Assembly: GCF_041410465.1 (NCBI RefSeq)
Contig: NZ_CP166961.1
Location: forward strand, 1,550,001-1,614,000
Direction: 5' to 3'
DNA from: Thalassotalea sp. 273M-4
GTDB taxonomy: Bacteria; Pseudomonadota; Gammaproteobacteria; Enterobacterales; Alteromonadaceae
Length of the DNA: 64,000 nt
In this document: positions 10,044 to 18,717 of the stretch, in pieces
How positions within the stretch are numbered: the first letter of the stretch is position 1
Layout: each line of letters begins with the position of its first letter
Program-made: the position numbers and the translations under genes
Notes under the pieces: generated by a model
Seen by the model: only the letters and a program-made list of their open reading frames with translations
Told to the model about the DNA's origin: nothing
The model's database searches: none

Positions 10044-11222
10044 ATGAAAAAGAATACCACCATAGTGAATGCGGGAAGAAAATCAAAATGGACTCAGGGT
10101 ATTGTCAATCCTCCGGTTTACCGGGCATCGACGGTGGTATTTGATTCGGTCAGTCAAATGAAACAAGCCAGTGCGAATAAAGCCAACCAGGTGATGTATT
10201 ATGGTCGACGAGGGACTCCAACGACCTTTGCTTTTTGTGATGCCATGACCGAACTTGAAGGCGGTGCAGGGTGTTATGTCTACCCAAGTGGTACCGCTGC
10301 CATTACCACGGCCATCTTAGCTTTTGTTCAGGCCGGTGATCATCTGTTAATGGTTGATACCGCCTATGAGCCGACGCGAGATTTTTGTCAGAAGACCCTG
10401 AGTCGAATGGGCATTGACGTAACTTTTTATGATCCTCTTATTGGCGCTAACATTGATTCCTTAATCCAGCCTAATACCCGACTAATATTTCTCGAATCAC
10501 CCGGTTCTTTAACCATGGAAGTGCAAGATGTTCCAGCTATTTGTGCGATTGCTCATGCTAAGGAGCAAGACATCACGGTTATGCTCGACAATACCTGGGC
10601 ATCACCGATTCATTTTAAACCTTTTGAACACGGTGTTGATGTGTCTGTGCAAGCGGCCACTAAGTACATTGTCGGGCACTCTGATGTGATGATAGGTACG
10701 GCAACCGCTAATGAAAAGAGTTGGCCCATACTGCGAGAAAACTCCTACCTGCTTGGCCAGTGCACATCCCCCGATGACATCTATCTTGCTATGCGTGGAA
10801 TTCGTACCCTTGGGGTAAGGCTTAAGCAACACCAACAAAGCAGTCTTAAAATTGCTAAATGGCTTCAAAGTCGTGCTGAAGTGGAAACGGTTTTACATCC
10901 GGGGTTAGAAAGTTGCCCAGGCCATGAATTTTTTAAGCGCGATTTTTTAGGTGGAAATGGGTTGTTTTCATTTGTCCTTAAACAGTCAAACCCTAAGGCA
11001 TTGACGGCATTATTAGATGGTATGTGTCATTTTAAAATGGGCTTTTCATGGGGCGGATTTGAAAGCTTGATCCTTGCGGTAAGTTCGATTAACTCAATGC
11101 GCACGGTAACCGACTTTCCCTATAAAACCCCACTGATCAGATTGCATATTGGTCTGGAAGATATCGAAGATTTAATCGAAGATTTAGAGCACGGTTTTAA
11201 ACGGTTAAACGATTTACTGTGA
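10044..11222 (+). CDS. metC: Cystathionine beta-lyase
   Basis: This PLP-dependent transsulfuration enzyme converts cystathionine to homocysteine, pyruvate and ammonia in methionine synthesis. The fold-type I signature is clear: YYGRRGTPT near the N-terminus, the aspartate in VMLDNTW and the PLP lysine in ATKYIVGHSDVMIG. At 392 aa it matches MetC length, and the C-terminal SWGGFESL segment is typical. AAAGGA precedes the ATG. It stands alone, with no MetJ-box array visible upstream. Cystathionine gamma-synthase is the main alternative; the sequence looks more MetC-like. Confidence 0.88.
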   Translation: MKKNTTIVNAGRKSKWTQGIVNPPVYRASTVVFDSVSQMKQASANKANQVMYYGRRGTPTTFAFCDAMTELEGGAGCYVYPSGTAAITTAILAFVQAGDHLLMVDTAYEPTRDFCQKTLSRMGIDVTFYDPLIGANIDSLIQPNTRLIFLESPGSLTMEVQDVPAICAIAHAKEQDITVMLDNTWASPIHFKPFEHGVDVSVQAATKYIVGHSDVMIGTATANEKSWPILRENSYLLGQCTSPDDIYLAMRGIRTLGVRLKQHQQSSLKIAKWLQSRAEVETVLHPGLESCPGHEFFKRDFLGGNGLFSFVLKQSNPKALTALLDGMCHFKMGFSWGGFESLILAVSSINSMRTVTDFPYKTPLIRLHIGLEDIEDLIEDLEHGFKRLNDLL

Positions 11223-11554
11223 TGATTAGTTGAATTATTAATGGCTTAGCGGTTTACTTTTGTGCTAATTGTCGTTAGCCTTTTTAGGTTCCATTTCCAT
11301 AGGACGAGTTCCATTAAATTTAGCTTCCCCAAATACTGAGGGTTTGGCTATATTTCAATAGCTAAGACGACCATTTTATTTAACAACAAGGAAAAGTGGC
11401 AAATTTTCCAACAATGATGTTAGATCTTTTATCAAATGGGAGGCGACCCATCTGGCTTTTGCCAGAATATGGCTAAAACTGTATACAAACAAACATGTCT
11501 AGTGACATAATATGACAGTTTTACTCACAAATTTTTCAATAGGTGATTATTTAC
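11223..11554 (+). promoter_or_regulatory. 332-base gap holding the nhaA leader with two tandem hairpins
   Basis: No gene is visible here. After metC, GGCTTAGCG and CGTTAGCC around 11244-11282, followed by a short T-run, may form a weak metC terminator. Closer to nhaA, two hairpins abut: ATGGG/CCCAT (11436-11451) and CTGGC/GCCAG with a TTTT loop (11452-11465). They lie about 90 bases before the nhaA start and could belong to its mRNA leader. Whether they regulate anything is unknown. Confidence 0.35.
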
Positions 11555-12775
11555 ATGCAACAAACCAGTTCCGAAAATTTTATTGCCGACTTTTTTAAAA
11601 TGGAATCGGCCGGGGGGATCATCCTCATTATCTCCGCAGCCTTGGCCCTTATTTTTGCTAATACTAACCTTAGCACGCTCTACGATTTGATTCTTGATAC
11701 ACCGGTTGCCGTAATAGTCGGTCCGTTAGAAGTCGCCAAGCCTTTATTGCTGTGGATAAACGATGGTTTGATGGCGGTATTCTTTTTTCTGGTTGGCCTA
11801 GAGCTAAAACGCGAGCTAATTGAAGGTGAGTTATCAGATAAACGAAACATTATTTTACCCGGCCTTGGTGCGATAGGTGGAATGGTGGTACCGGCGTTAA
11901 TTTATGTTTACTTTAACTACAACGATCCTAAAGCCATAAGTGGTTGGGCAATTCCTGCAGCCACCGATATTGCTTTTGCCCTAGGGGTACTGACCTTACT
12001 TGGCTCTCGAGTGCCAAGTTCGGTGAAAATTTTCTTAACATCGTTGGCTATTTTTGATGATATTGGGGCGATCATTATTATTGCGATTTTCTATACCGAT
12101 AATATTTCTTTGCACAGTCTTATGGTTGTCGCAAGTTGTGTACCCGTGCTTTATTTAATGAATAAACAAAACGTTGAAGCACGCAGTTTGTATGTCGTGA
12201 TCGGCCTCATTATGTGGGTAGCGATGCTTAAATCTGGGGTGCATGCCACTCTATCTGGTGTGTTGGTCGCTTTATTTATTCCGTTGAAGTCAAAAACTAA
12301 TCCAAATTATTCACCTTTAAAGTCGTTTGAACACGACCTGCATTCGGTTGTAGCCTTTTTTGTTTTGCCGGTTTTTGCCTTTGCCAACGCGGGCTTGGAT
12401 CTTTCAGGTGTTGGGATGGATGAAATCTTACATCCGGTACCAATTGGTATCGCCCTAGGTTTACTGGTCGGTAAGCAAGTGGGGGTGTTTGGTCTTTGTT
12501 GGTTAGCGGTTAAAATGAATCTGGCTAAATTACCAAAAGGCATGAGCATGTTAAGCCTTTATGGTACCGCAGCACTTTGTGGTATTGGCTTTACTATGAG
12601 CTTATTTATTGGCTCACTTACGTTTGAAGCAACCGATTTAAATAAATTATTTGATGAGCGCTTGGGTATTATTTTAGGGTCATTATTATCCGGCATCGTC
12701 GGTTATTTAGTGCTTAAGGTTTCATTGCCCAAGAGCCCACAAACACAGACTGTAGCAAGCCAACAGCAACACTAG
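11555..12775 (+). CDS. nhaA: Na+/H+ antiporter NhaA
   Basis: NhaA is an inner-membrane antiporter that exports Na+ in exchange for H+, fitting a marine host. About 12 hydrophobic segments are visible, with the two adjacent ion-binding aspartates in LAIFDDIGAI and the ATDIAFALG segment before them. The ATG at 11555 (nine bases after AGGTG) gives 406 aa; the in-frame GTG at 11543 sits inside that ribosome-binding site and is rejected. There is no adjacent nhaR regulator. A strong hairpin follows the gene. Confidence 0.95.
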   Translation: MQQTSSENFIADFFKMESAGGIILIISAALALIFANTNLSTLYDLILDTPVAVIVGPLEVAKPLLLWINDGLMAVFFFLVGLELKRELIEGELSDKRNIILPGLGAIGGMVVPALIYVYFNYNDPKAISGWAIPAATDIAFALGVLTLLGSRVPSSVKIFLTSLAIFDDIGAIIIIAIFYTDNISLHSLMVVASCVPVLYLMNKQNVEARSLYVVIGLIMWVAMLKSGVHATLSGVLVALFIPLKSKTNPNYSPLKSFEHDLHSVVAFFVLPVFAFANAGLDLSGVGMDEILHPVPIGIALGLLVGKQVGVFGLCWLAVKMNLAKLPKGMSMLSLYGTAALCGIGFTMSLFIGSLTFEATDLNKLFDERLGIILGSLLSGIVGYLVLKVSLPKSPQTQTVASQQQH

Positions 12776-12796
12776 TCTGGAAAACATCATCAACAA

Positions 12797-12831
12797 AAAA
12801 GCCCTTTAGCTTGTTAAGATAAAGGGCTTTT
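12797..12831. terminator. Bidirectional terminator between nhaA and phosphatase gene
   Basis: AAAAGCCCTTTA and TAAAGGGCTTTT form a perfect 12-bp stem. T-rich sequence on both strands makes it usable in both directions between two convergent genes. Confidence 0.85.
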
Positions 12832-12848
12832 CGCTTTTTAATGTGCAA

Positions 12849-13343
12849 TTACAGCTTACAGTCAATGAAGTAATTGAGCTGTAATGGGTTAACCAATGAT
12901 TTCGGACGAACGGATTGAATTTTAGCTTTTGCGTCCTCTTCACTAAAGCCATAGGCTTTTAAAATTAGGCCTAACACCAAACCGGTTCGGCCGGTGCCAC
13001 CTTTGCAGTGAGCAACAATGCTACCACCATTTTTTAATTCATTAACCAATGTGTCTTTAACCTGAACCCAGCGTTGTTCAAAGTCTTGCTTAGGCGCTTC
13101 ATCGTCTTCAATAGGTAATTGATACCAACGAATACCATGTTGTTTGCACAACTCAGGTAATAACTGAATGTTATTTCGTTGCATTTCCTCATCGTACATC
13201 ATAGTTAAGATCATTGTTGCACCAGCCTGCTTTAACTGGGTTACGGAGTCTTCTAAGTTGGCTTCTTTGGTACCAGGACAAGGGGTGAAAATGATGCTGG
13301 CGTTATCGCTAATTTCTAATGCATCAAATGGGTGAGTGTTCAT
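12849..13343 (-). CDS. HCX5R dual-specificity-type phosphatase linked to ACR3
   Basis: This 164-aa cytoplasmic protein has the cysteine phosphatase loop AHCKGGTGRTG (residues about 112-122) and a general-acid region around IEDDEAPKQDF, resembling the CDKN3/dual-specificity phosphatase group. It starts 36 bases after the ACR3 arsenite exporter on the same strand, so the two are probably co-transcribed. The loop contains the GxGxxG pattern typical of true phosphatases. From context it may act on arsenate or on a phosphorylated partner; this is inference. No arsR or classical arsC is nearby. Confidence 0.8.
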   Translation of the reverse strand: MNTHPFDALEISDNASIIFTPCPGTKEANLEDSVTQLKQAGATMILTMMYDEEMQRNNIQLLPELCKQHGIRWYQLPIEDDEAPKQDFEQRWVQVKDTLVNELKNGGSIVAHCKGGTGRTGLVLGLILKAYGFSEEDAKAKIQSVRPKSLVNPLQLNYFIDCKL

Positions 13344-13379
13344 TTAAAAATCCTTAAAAAATTACAATGGGGAAACCGT

Positions 13380-14396
13380 TTATTTAAAGCTTAAGCGGGT
13401 TTTATTGACTATGTAGACTAATGATAACATGACCGGGACTTCCACTAATACGCCGACCACAGTGGCAAGCGCGGCACCTGAGTGTAAACCAAATAAAGAA
13501 ATAGCGACGGCAACGGCTAACTCGAAAAAATTTGAGGTGGCAATCATACATGCAGGCCCTGCAATATTATGCGGTAGCTTGATATATTTGGCGATGGCAT
13601 AGGCTATTAAAAAGATGCCGTAGGTTTGGATGATTAAAGGGATCGCAATAAGTAACATGTCATACGGTTTTTCAATGATGGTATTGGCTTGAAAACCAAA
13701 CAAAATAATTACGGTAGCCAATAAACCAATAACCGAATAGGGTTTTAAGTTAGTCAACAATTGCCCTAAGGCGGCAGAATTCGATCGCTTGTTTAATTGT
13801 TTGCGGGTGAAAATGCCGGCCAATAGCGGTAAAACAACATATAAAATGACCGAAATTAGCAAAGTTTGCCACGGCACTTCAATATCGCTTACACCTAATA
13901 GCAGAGCTGCAATGGGGGCAAAAGCAAACACCATTATGATGTCGTTAACGGACACTTGCACTAAGGTATAGTTTGGATTGCCCTTGGTTAAATGAGACCA
14001 GACAAAAACCATTGCCGTACAAGGGGCAACCCCAAGTAAAATCATCCCTGCAATATATTGTTGGGCGGAATCGGCAGAGACTAAATCGCTAAACAAACCT
14101 TCAAAAAATAACCAACCTAATGCCGCCATAGAAAAAGGTTTTACCAACCAGTTAATGATTAAGGTTAAGAGCAAACCTTGAGGGTTTTTGCCAACATCTT
14201 TAATGGCTGAAAAATCGATTTGGACCATCATCGGATAAATCATTACCCAAATGAGCACGGCAACAAGTATGTTGACATGAGCAATTTCTAATTTGGCTAA
14301 AACCGCAAATATGTCCGGTTGCCATAAACCAAGTAATACCCCAAGTAGAATACTTAATCCTACCCAAAGACTTAAATATCGTTCAAAAATTCCCAT
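13380..14396 (-). CDS. acr3: ACR3-family arsenite efflux permease
   Basis: ACR3 permeases export arsenite across the inner membrane. About ten hydrophobic segments are visible. The conserved cysteine of the family is present in [15 protein letters not shown], and the later conserved glutamate in [14 protein letters not shown]. The ATG at 14396 (338 aa) is chosen over an in-frame TTG four codons upstream. The phosphatase-like gene follows 36 bases downstream. No ArsR gene or clear ArsR operator is visible, so control is unknown. Antimonite may also be a substrate. Confidence 0.92.
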   Translation of the reverse strand: MGIFERYLSLWVGLSILLGVLLGLWQPDIFAVLAKLEIAHVNILVAVLIWVMIYPMMVQIDFSAIKDVGKNPQGLLLTLIINWLVKPFSMAALGWLFFEGLFSDLVSADSAQQYIAGMILLGVAPCTAMVFVWSHLTKGNPNYTLVQVSVNDIIMVFAFAPIAALLLGVSDIEVPWQTLLISVILYVVLPLLAGIFTRKQLNKRSNSAALGQLLTNLKPYSVIGLLATVIILFGFQANTIIEKPYDMLLIAIPLIIQTYGIFLIAYAIAKYIKLPHNIAGPACMIATSNFFELAVAVAISLFGLHSGAALATVVGVLVEVPVMLSLVYIVNKTRLSFK

Positions 14397-14636
14397 TATA
14401 AGCCCCAATATCTCAATAACAGTCTAGTTACTCATATTCAATAGCGCGCCATTATAAAGCTAAAATTTTAGATTAAAAGAGTGAGATCAAGCTTAGTCAA
14501 TACAGATCAAAATTGAGGTTGACCATCATCAGGAAACCGCCCATAACGAGGGCTAAATAAGAAGAAAATTAGAGCAGGAACAAGCCTTGACTGATAAGTG
14601 TTTACATCAGCCAAGGTAAAGCGCAATTATAAGGTA

Positions 14637-15218
14637 TTAGATGTCCCAAACATGCGGTCTAAAATGTTGACGGCAAACGGATTGATAACTGTCGTTCCCG
14701 CCAATTTGGACTTGGGCACCTGAAGCGACTGGTTTACCACTTTCATCGTAACGCAACACAAAGTTGGCTTTTCGGCCACAATGACATACGGTTTTTAGTT
14801 CAATTAATTTATCAGCCCAAGCAAGTAGGGCTGAACTACCCGCGAATGTTTCGCCCTGAAAGTCTGTGCGCAGACCATAAGCTAAAACCGGGATTGATAA
14901 AATATCCACAATTTTGGTTAATTGCTGTACTTGTTGTTTTGATAAAAACTGCGCTTCATCAATTAAAATGCAATCAACTTTACCGTCTCGAATGTACTCT
15001 TTTACCTGTTCAAATAAGTCAGTGCTAGGCGAAAATACATTGGCTTTTGAGCTTATCCCTATTCTTGATGTCACTTTTCTAACGCCATAGCGGTCATCCA
15101 CTTGCGCGGTATAGATCAAAGTTTTCATGCCTCGTTCTATGTAGTTATAAGAGGATTGAAGTAAAGCGGTTGACTTGCCAGCATTCATTGCCGAGTAATA
15201 AAAATATAGTTGCGCCAT
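14637..15218 (-). CDS. tdk: Thymidine kinase
   Basis: Tdk phosphorylates thymidine to dTMP in pyrimidine salvage. The P-loop is in [11 protein letters not shown] (residues about 6-16), the DEAQF motif is present, and zinc ligands appear in [12 protein letters not shown] with a later CRQH. The start is the ATG at 15218 (MAQLYFYYS), giving the usual 193 aa; the longer open frame adds 18 residues absent from the family. It begins a block of nucleoside genes but appears to have its own promoter. Confidence 0.95.
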   Translation of the reverse strand: MAQLYFYYSAMNAGKSTALLQSSYNYIERGMKTLIYTAQVDDRYGVRKVTSRIGISSKANVFSPSTDLFEQVKEYIRDGKVDCILIDEAQFLSKQQVQQLTKIVDILSIPVLAYGLRTDFQGETFAGSSALLAWADKLIELKTVCHCGRKANFVLRYDESGKPVASGAQVQIGGNDSYQSVCRQHFRPHVWDI

Positions 15219-15371
15219 AATAAAACAGATATAAAAATGCGAAGGCCCAAATATAGGTCTTCGCATCAACAATTAAAAGATAAATCTATTGCAGACTGGC
15301 TTTAAATCAGCTGATTGAAGGATTTTTATCCAACTTTACTAATTTAAATAGGCCCCTTAATAAAAACAGGG

Positions 15372-16139
15372 TTAGTAGCCCGTTGCGTCTTTTTCTTCGC
15401 CGTAGCCAAGAGTGGCAAGTAAGTTATTTAGCAAACTACTGGCACCAAATCGAAAGGTACGGGTAGAAAGCCAATCTTCACCACAAATTTCACGAGCCAT
15501 GTCTAGGTATACTTTGGCATCTTCAGTTGAGCGCACCCCACCAGCCGCTTTAAAACCACACTTAGGGTTTAAATCGGCAATGGTTTGTAGCATGATTTTT
15601 GCAGCTTCTGGTGTTGCATTAACCGCGACTTTACCTGTAGACGTTTTAATAAAATCAGCGCCCGCTTTGATTGACAACTCGCTTGCTTTGCGAATTAAGC
15701 TTTCTTGTTCTAAAACACCCGACTCAATGATCACTTTTAGCAACACACCATCAGGGCAAACGTCCTTACAGGCTTTGACTAAATCATAACCTACGGTTTC
15801 GTTACCTGCCATAAGTGCTTTATAAGGAAACACCACATCCACTTCATCAGCACCGTAGGCAACGGCCGCTTTAGTTTCTGCAACCGCAATGTCAATGTCG
15901 TCATTGCCGTGCGGGAAGTTAGTCACGGTTGCGACTAATACGCCATTGTTGTTTAAAACTTTTTTAGCCGCAGGAATAAAACGCGGGTAAATACATATAG
16001 CGGCAGTTTTACCCGCAGGCGTGCTCGCTTGGTGTGCTAAGTTGGCAACAATTTCATCGGTATCATTGTCGTTTAGAGTGGTTAAGTCCATATAACTGAT
16101 TGCTTGTTTTGCAACGGTTTTCAAGTCTTGATTGCTCAT
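15372..16139 (-). CDS. deoC: Deoxyribose-phosphate aldolase
   Basis: DeoC splits 2-deoxyribose-5-phosphate into glyceraldehyde-3-phosphate and acetaldehyde, linking deoxynucleoside breakdown to glycolysis. The Schiff-base lysine lies in FIKTSTGK and the second active-site lysine in [10 protein letters not shown]. The length of 255 aa is typical. Unlike the E. coli deoCABD operon it is separated from deoB, which lies about 1.1 kb away on the other strand. Roughly 200 bases of AT-rich promoter space precede it. Confidence 0.96.
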   Translation of the reverse strand: MSNQDLKTVAKQAISYMDLTTLNDNDTDEIVANLAHQASTPAGKTAAICIYPRFIPAAKKVLNNNGVLVATVTNFPHGNDDIDIAVAETKAAVAYGADEVDVVFPYKALMAGNETVGYDLVKACKDVCPDGVLLKVIIESGVLEQESLIRKASELSIKAGADFIKTSTGKVAVNATPEAAKIMLQTIADLNPKCGFKAAGGVRSTEDAKVYLDMAREICGEDWLSTRTFRFGASSLLNNLLATLGYGEEKDATGY

Positions 16140-16346
16140 ATAAAACCTCAGTAAGTTTTTTGAATATGACTAATGCTAATAATATTAAACCAATAAGGCA
16201 ATTACACCAATCTCGCAAACTGGTGCTGATAATTTTTGAGCCCCTAAACCTTCACAGAGTGACTCAAAAATTAACCTAATATGGCGCAAAATATTTGCAT
16301 AACTAGCATTTAGTAGGGTGAATTTTTTTTAATGCTGTTTGCGTTT

Positions 16347-17000
16347 TTAACTAACCGGTTGTTGGTTGGCTAGTTCTCTAATTTTGGCTTTTACAACATC
16401 TAAAGCGGTTCTGTTTTTCCCACCTTTGGTGATCACAACATCGGCGTGATTACGAGAAGGTTCTATAAACTGGTAATACATTGGACGAACGGTTTTTTGG
16501 TACTGGCTGATCACCGATTTTAAATCACGACCACGCTCTTGTAAGTCGCGTTTAATTCGTCGAATTAAACATACATCTAATGGCGTATCCATGTAGATGT
16601 TAATGTCAAAACGATCGCGTAAATTTTTATCGGTAAGCAGTAAGATTCCTTCCACTAACAAAATCTTTGTTGGTTTGGTCACCACAACCTGCTCTTTATT
16701 ACGGGTATGTTGTTTGTAATCGTATACCGGTACTTCCACCGGGCGACCTTGACTTAAATGATCTAAATGAGAGCATAAAAGCTCATGTTCAAAGGCTTTA
16801 GGATGATCGTAATTGGTCTTAACCCGCTGCTCCATTGGCATGTGATCTTGGCAGCGATAATAAGAGTCTTCTTTTAAAATGGTGATACTGTCTTCACCAA
16901 GCTCAGTGATTAATTCGTCATGAATGGTTTGAGCAAAAAGTGATTTTCCAGAGGCTGATGCCCCAACAACAGCAATTATGGTAAGATTAGCTAATGACAA
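16347..17000 (-). CDS. udk: Uridine/cytidine kinase
   Basis: Udk phosphorylates uridine and cytidine to UMP and CMP. The P-loop GASASGKS is at residues about 13-20, followed by the family motifs ERVKTNYDHP, VPVYDYKQHTR and VEGILLL. The start appears to be TTG at 17000, about nine bases after AGAGA; no suitable ATG lies between it and the P-loop. Its 217 aa match the E. coli enzyme. It is divergent from deoB, with 231 bases between the starts. Confidence 0.93.
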   Translation of the reverse strand: MSLANLTIIAVVGASASGKSLFAQTIHDELITELGEDSITILKEDSYYRCQDHMPMEQRVKTNYDHPKAFEHELLCSHLDHLSQGRPVEVPVYDYKQHTRNKEQVVVTKPTKILLVEGILLLTDKNLRDRFDINIYMDTPLDVCLIRRIKRDLQERGRDLKSVISQYQKTVRPMYYQFIEPSRNHADVVITKGGKNRTALDVVKAKIRELANQQPVS

Positions 17001-17141
17001 AATAATCTCTTTGAAGGCTTATACTAGATATAAGGATTTTACAGGATCTCGCCAATAATGCGAGAAATGAAAGGGATAAAACGATATGTTCAACAAAATA
17101 ATACATGTTGTTCACATTGGCGGATGTTGTTTCTACATAAA

Positions 17142-17164
17142 AACGTATAAACGTACAATACGTT
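17142..17164. promoter_or_regulatory. Inverted repeat upstream of deoB, candidate operator
   Basis: AACGTAT and ATACGTT form a perfect 7-bp inverted repeat with a 9-base spacer that itself contains ACGT. It lies 68 bp before the deoB start, in the gap shared with divergent udk. It does not match a LexA box and is not an obvious CytR or DeoR box. A nucleoside-responsive regulator is a reasonable guess only. Confidence 0.4.
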
Positions 17165-17231
17165 ACATTTTGTCAGTAAAAATGACCTAGAATTAAGGGT
17201 CATATCACTTCGAAATTATTGGAGCATCGTA

Positions 17232-18446
17232 ATGGCTAGAGCGTTAATTTTAGTAATCGATGGATTCGGGTTAGGGCATGGCCCCGATGCCGAGTCCTTT
17301 AATGATATTGGTGCGAATACCTTTGCTAATTTGGCGAATGTATTTGAACAAGAAATGGGTAGAAAGTTAAACCTACCGGCATTATCTTCTCTAGGTTTGT
17401 TAAAAGCTGCTCAAAGCGCAGGTAAGCAACCTCTTCCTGTTGATGGTAATCAAGCCAGTACTGGTGCATACGGTTACGCCGCTGAAATCAGCTCAGGTAA
17501 AGACACCCCAAGCGGTCATTGGGAAATGATGGGAGTACCAGTGATGTTTGATTGGGGCTACTTTAGCGATAAACAAAATTCCTTTTCGCAAGACTTATTA
17601 GAAAAAATATACCAAAAAACAGGGGTTCACGGCTGTTTAGGTAATTGCCATGCTTCAGGTACTAATATTATTGCCGAGCTTGGCGAAGAGCATATGAAAA
17701 CAGGCATCCCCATTTTGTATACCTCGGCGGATTCGGTATTTCAGGTCGCGGCCCATGAAGAAACTTTTGGTATTGACAACTTAATTACGTATTGCGAACA
17801 GGTGCGCGAGTTGCTTAATGAACTCGACTTAAACATAGGCCGGGTGATTGCGCGTCCATTTGTGGGTAAAAACGCGGACGACTTTGTTCGTACTGGTAAC
17901 CGTCGAGATTTCTCAATTTTACCACCGGCGCCAACCATGTTAGACAAATTGGTCGAGCAGGGTGGTAAAGTGGTTAGTGTGGGTAAAATTGCCGATATTT
18001 TTGCGCATCAAGGCATTTCAGAAAAATATAAAGCAACGGGTCTTGAACAACTTATTGATACCAGTATTGAGCAGTTAAATATTCAAGGCGATAACACCCT
18101 TATTTTTACCAATTTGGTGAATTTTGACCAAGACTTTGGTCATCGTCGTAATCCAGTCGGTTATGGCGAAGCTCTAGAGTACTTAGATAAGCGTTTGTAT
18201 GAAATCGCTGAGCACTTACACGAAGACGATTACGTGGTATTAACCGCCGATCATGGTTGTGATCCAACTTGGCATGGCAGTGATCACACTCGAGAATATG
18301 TTCCGGTTATCTTTTATAAGAAAAATATGCCAAGTATTGACTTAGGTGAGCGCAGTACGTTTGCCGATATTGGTGCCACCTTGGCTGATATTTTTAACTT
18401 AGGAAAACTCAACTACGGTGAATCTTTTAAAAATCAGTTAACCTAA
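17232..18446 (+). CDS. deoB: Phosphopentomutase
   Basis: DeoB interconverts (deoxy)ribose-1-phosphate and -5-phosphate, joining the nucleoside phosphorylases (DeoD, Udp) to DeoC and the pentose phosphate pathway. Alkaline-phosphatase-superfamily metal sites are seen in VIDGFGLG at the N-terminus and TADHGCDPTWHGSDHTREY near the C-terminus; ASTGAYG and GKDTPSGHWE are family motifs. GGAG precedes the ATG. At 404 aa it is full length. A strong terminator follows, so the downstream TonB receptor is a separate unit. Confidence 0.97.
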   Translation: MARALILVIDGFGLGHGPDAESFNDIGANTFANLANVFEQEMGRKLNLPALSSLGLLKAAQSAGKQPLPVDGNQASTGAYGYAAEISSGKDTPSGHWEMMGVPVMFDWGYFSDKQNSFSQDLLEKIYQKTGVHGCLGNCHASGTNIIAELGEEHMKTGIPILYTSADSVFQVAAHEETFGIDNLITYCEQVRELLNELDLNIGRVIARPFVGKNADDFVRTGNRRDFSILPPAPTMLDKLVEQGGKVVSVGKIADIFAHQGISEKYKATGLEQLIDTSIEQLNIQGDNTLIFTNLVNFDQDFGHRRNPVGYGEALEYLDKRLYEIAEHLHEDDYVVLTADHGCDPTWHGSDHTREYVPVIFYKKNMPSIDLGERSTFADIGATLADIFNLGKLNYGESFKNQLT

Positions 18447-18552
18447 GGTCAAAATTATGTACTGGTTGTATAAGTTGCAAAGAAAATGTCAAACTTAGGC
18501 ATTAAATTGGTCACATAATCTTTTTATTGCGTTGCAATTGGGTTACAATTTA

Positions 18553-18588
18553 GCCTCCTTACTCAGATGAGTGAGGAGGCTTTTTTGT
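18553..18588 (+). terminator. Strong rho-independent terminator after deoB
   Basis: GCCTCCTTACTC pairs with GAGTGAGGAGGC (12 bp, one G-U pair, 4-base loop) and is followed by a run of T. It separates deoB from the TonB-dependent receptor gene. Confidence 0.9.
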
Positions 18589-18673
18589 TTTTATTACGCA
18601 TAAAATGCATCAAATAAAACATAAAGAATAAAAAATAACACTCATTTAAATATTAAATCTACGTAATATTTCG

Positions 18674-18703
18674 CCAACTTTTGCTGGTTTTCCCAAAAGT
18701 TGG
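18674..18703 (+). promoter_or_regulatory. Hairpin immediately upstream of the receptor ribosome-binding site
   Basis: CCAACTTTTG and CAAAAGTTGG make a perfect 10-bp stem with a 10-base loop, ending a few bases before the AGGGAGA ribosome-binding site of the TonB receptor. It has no T-run and lies inside the expected mRNA leader, so a role in translation or mRNA stability fits better than termination. Confidence 0.5.
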
Positions 18704-18717
18704 TTCAGGGAGAAAAC

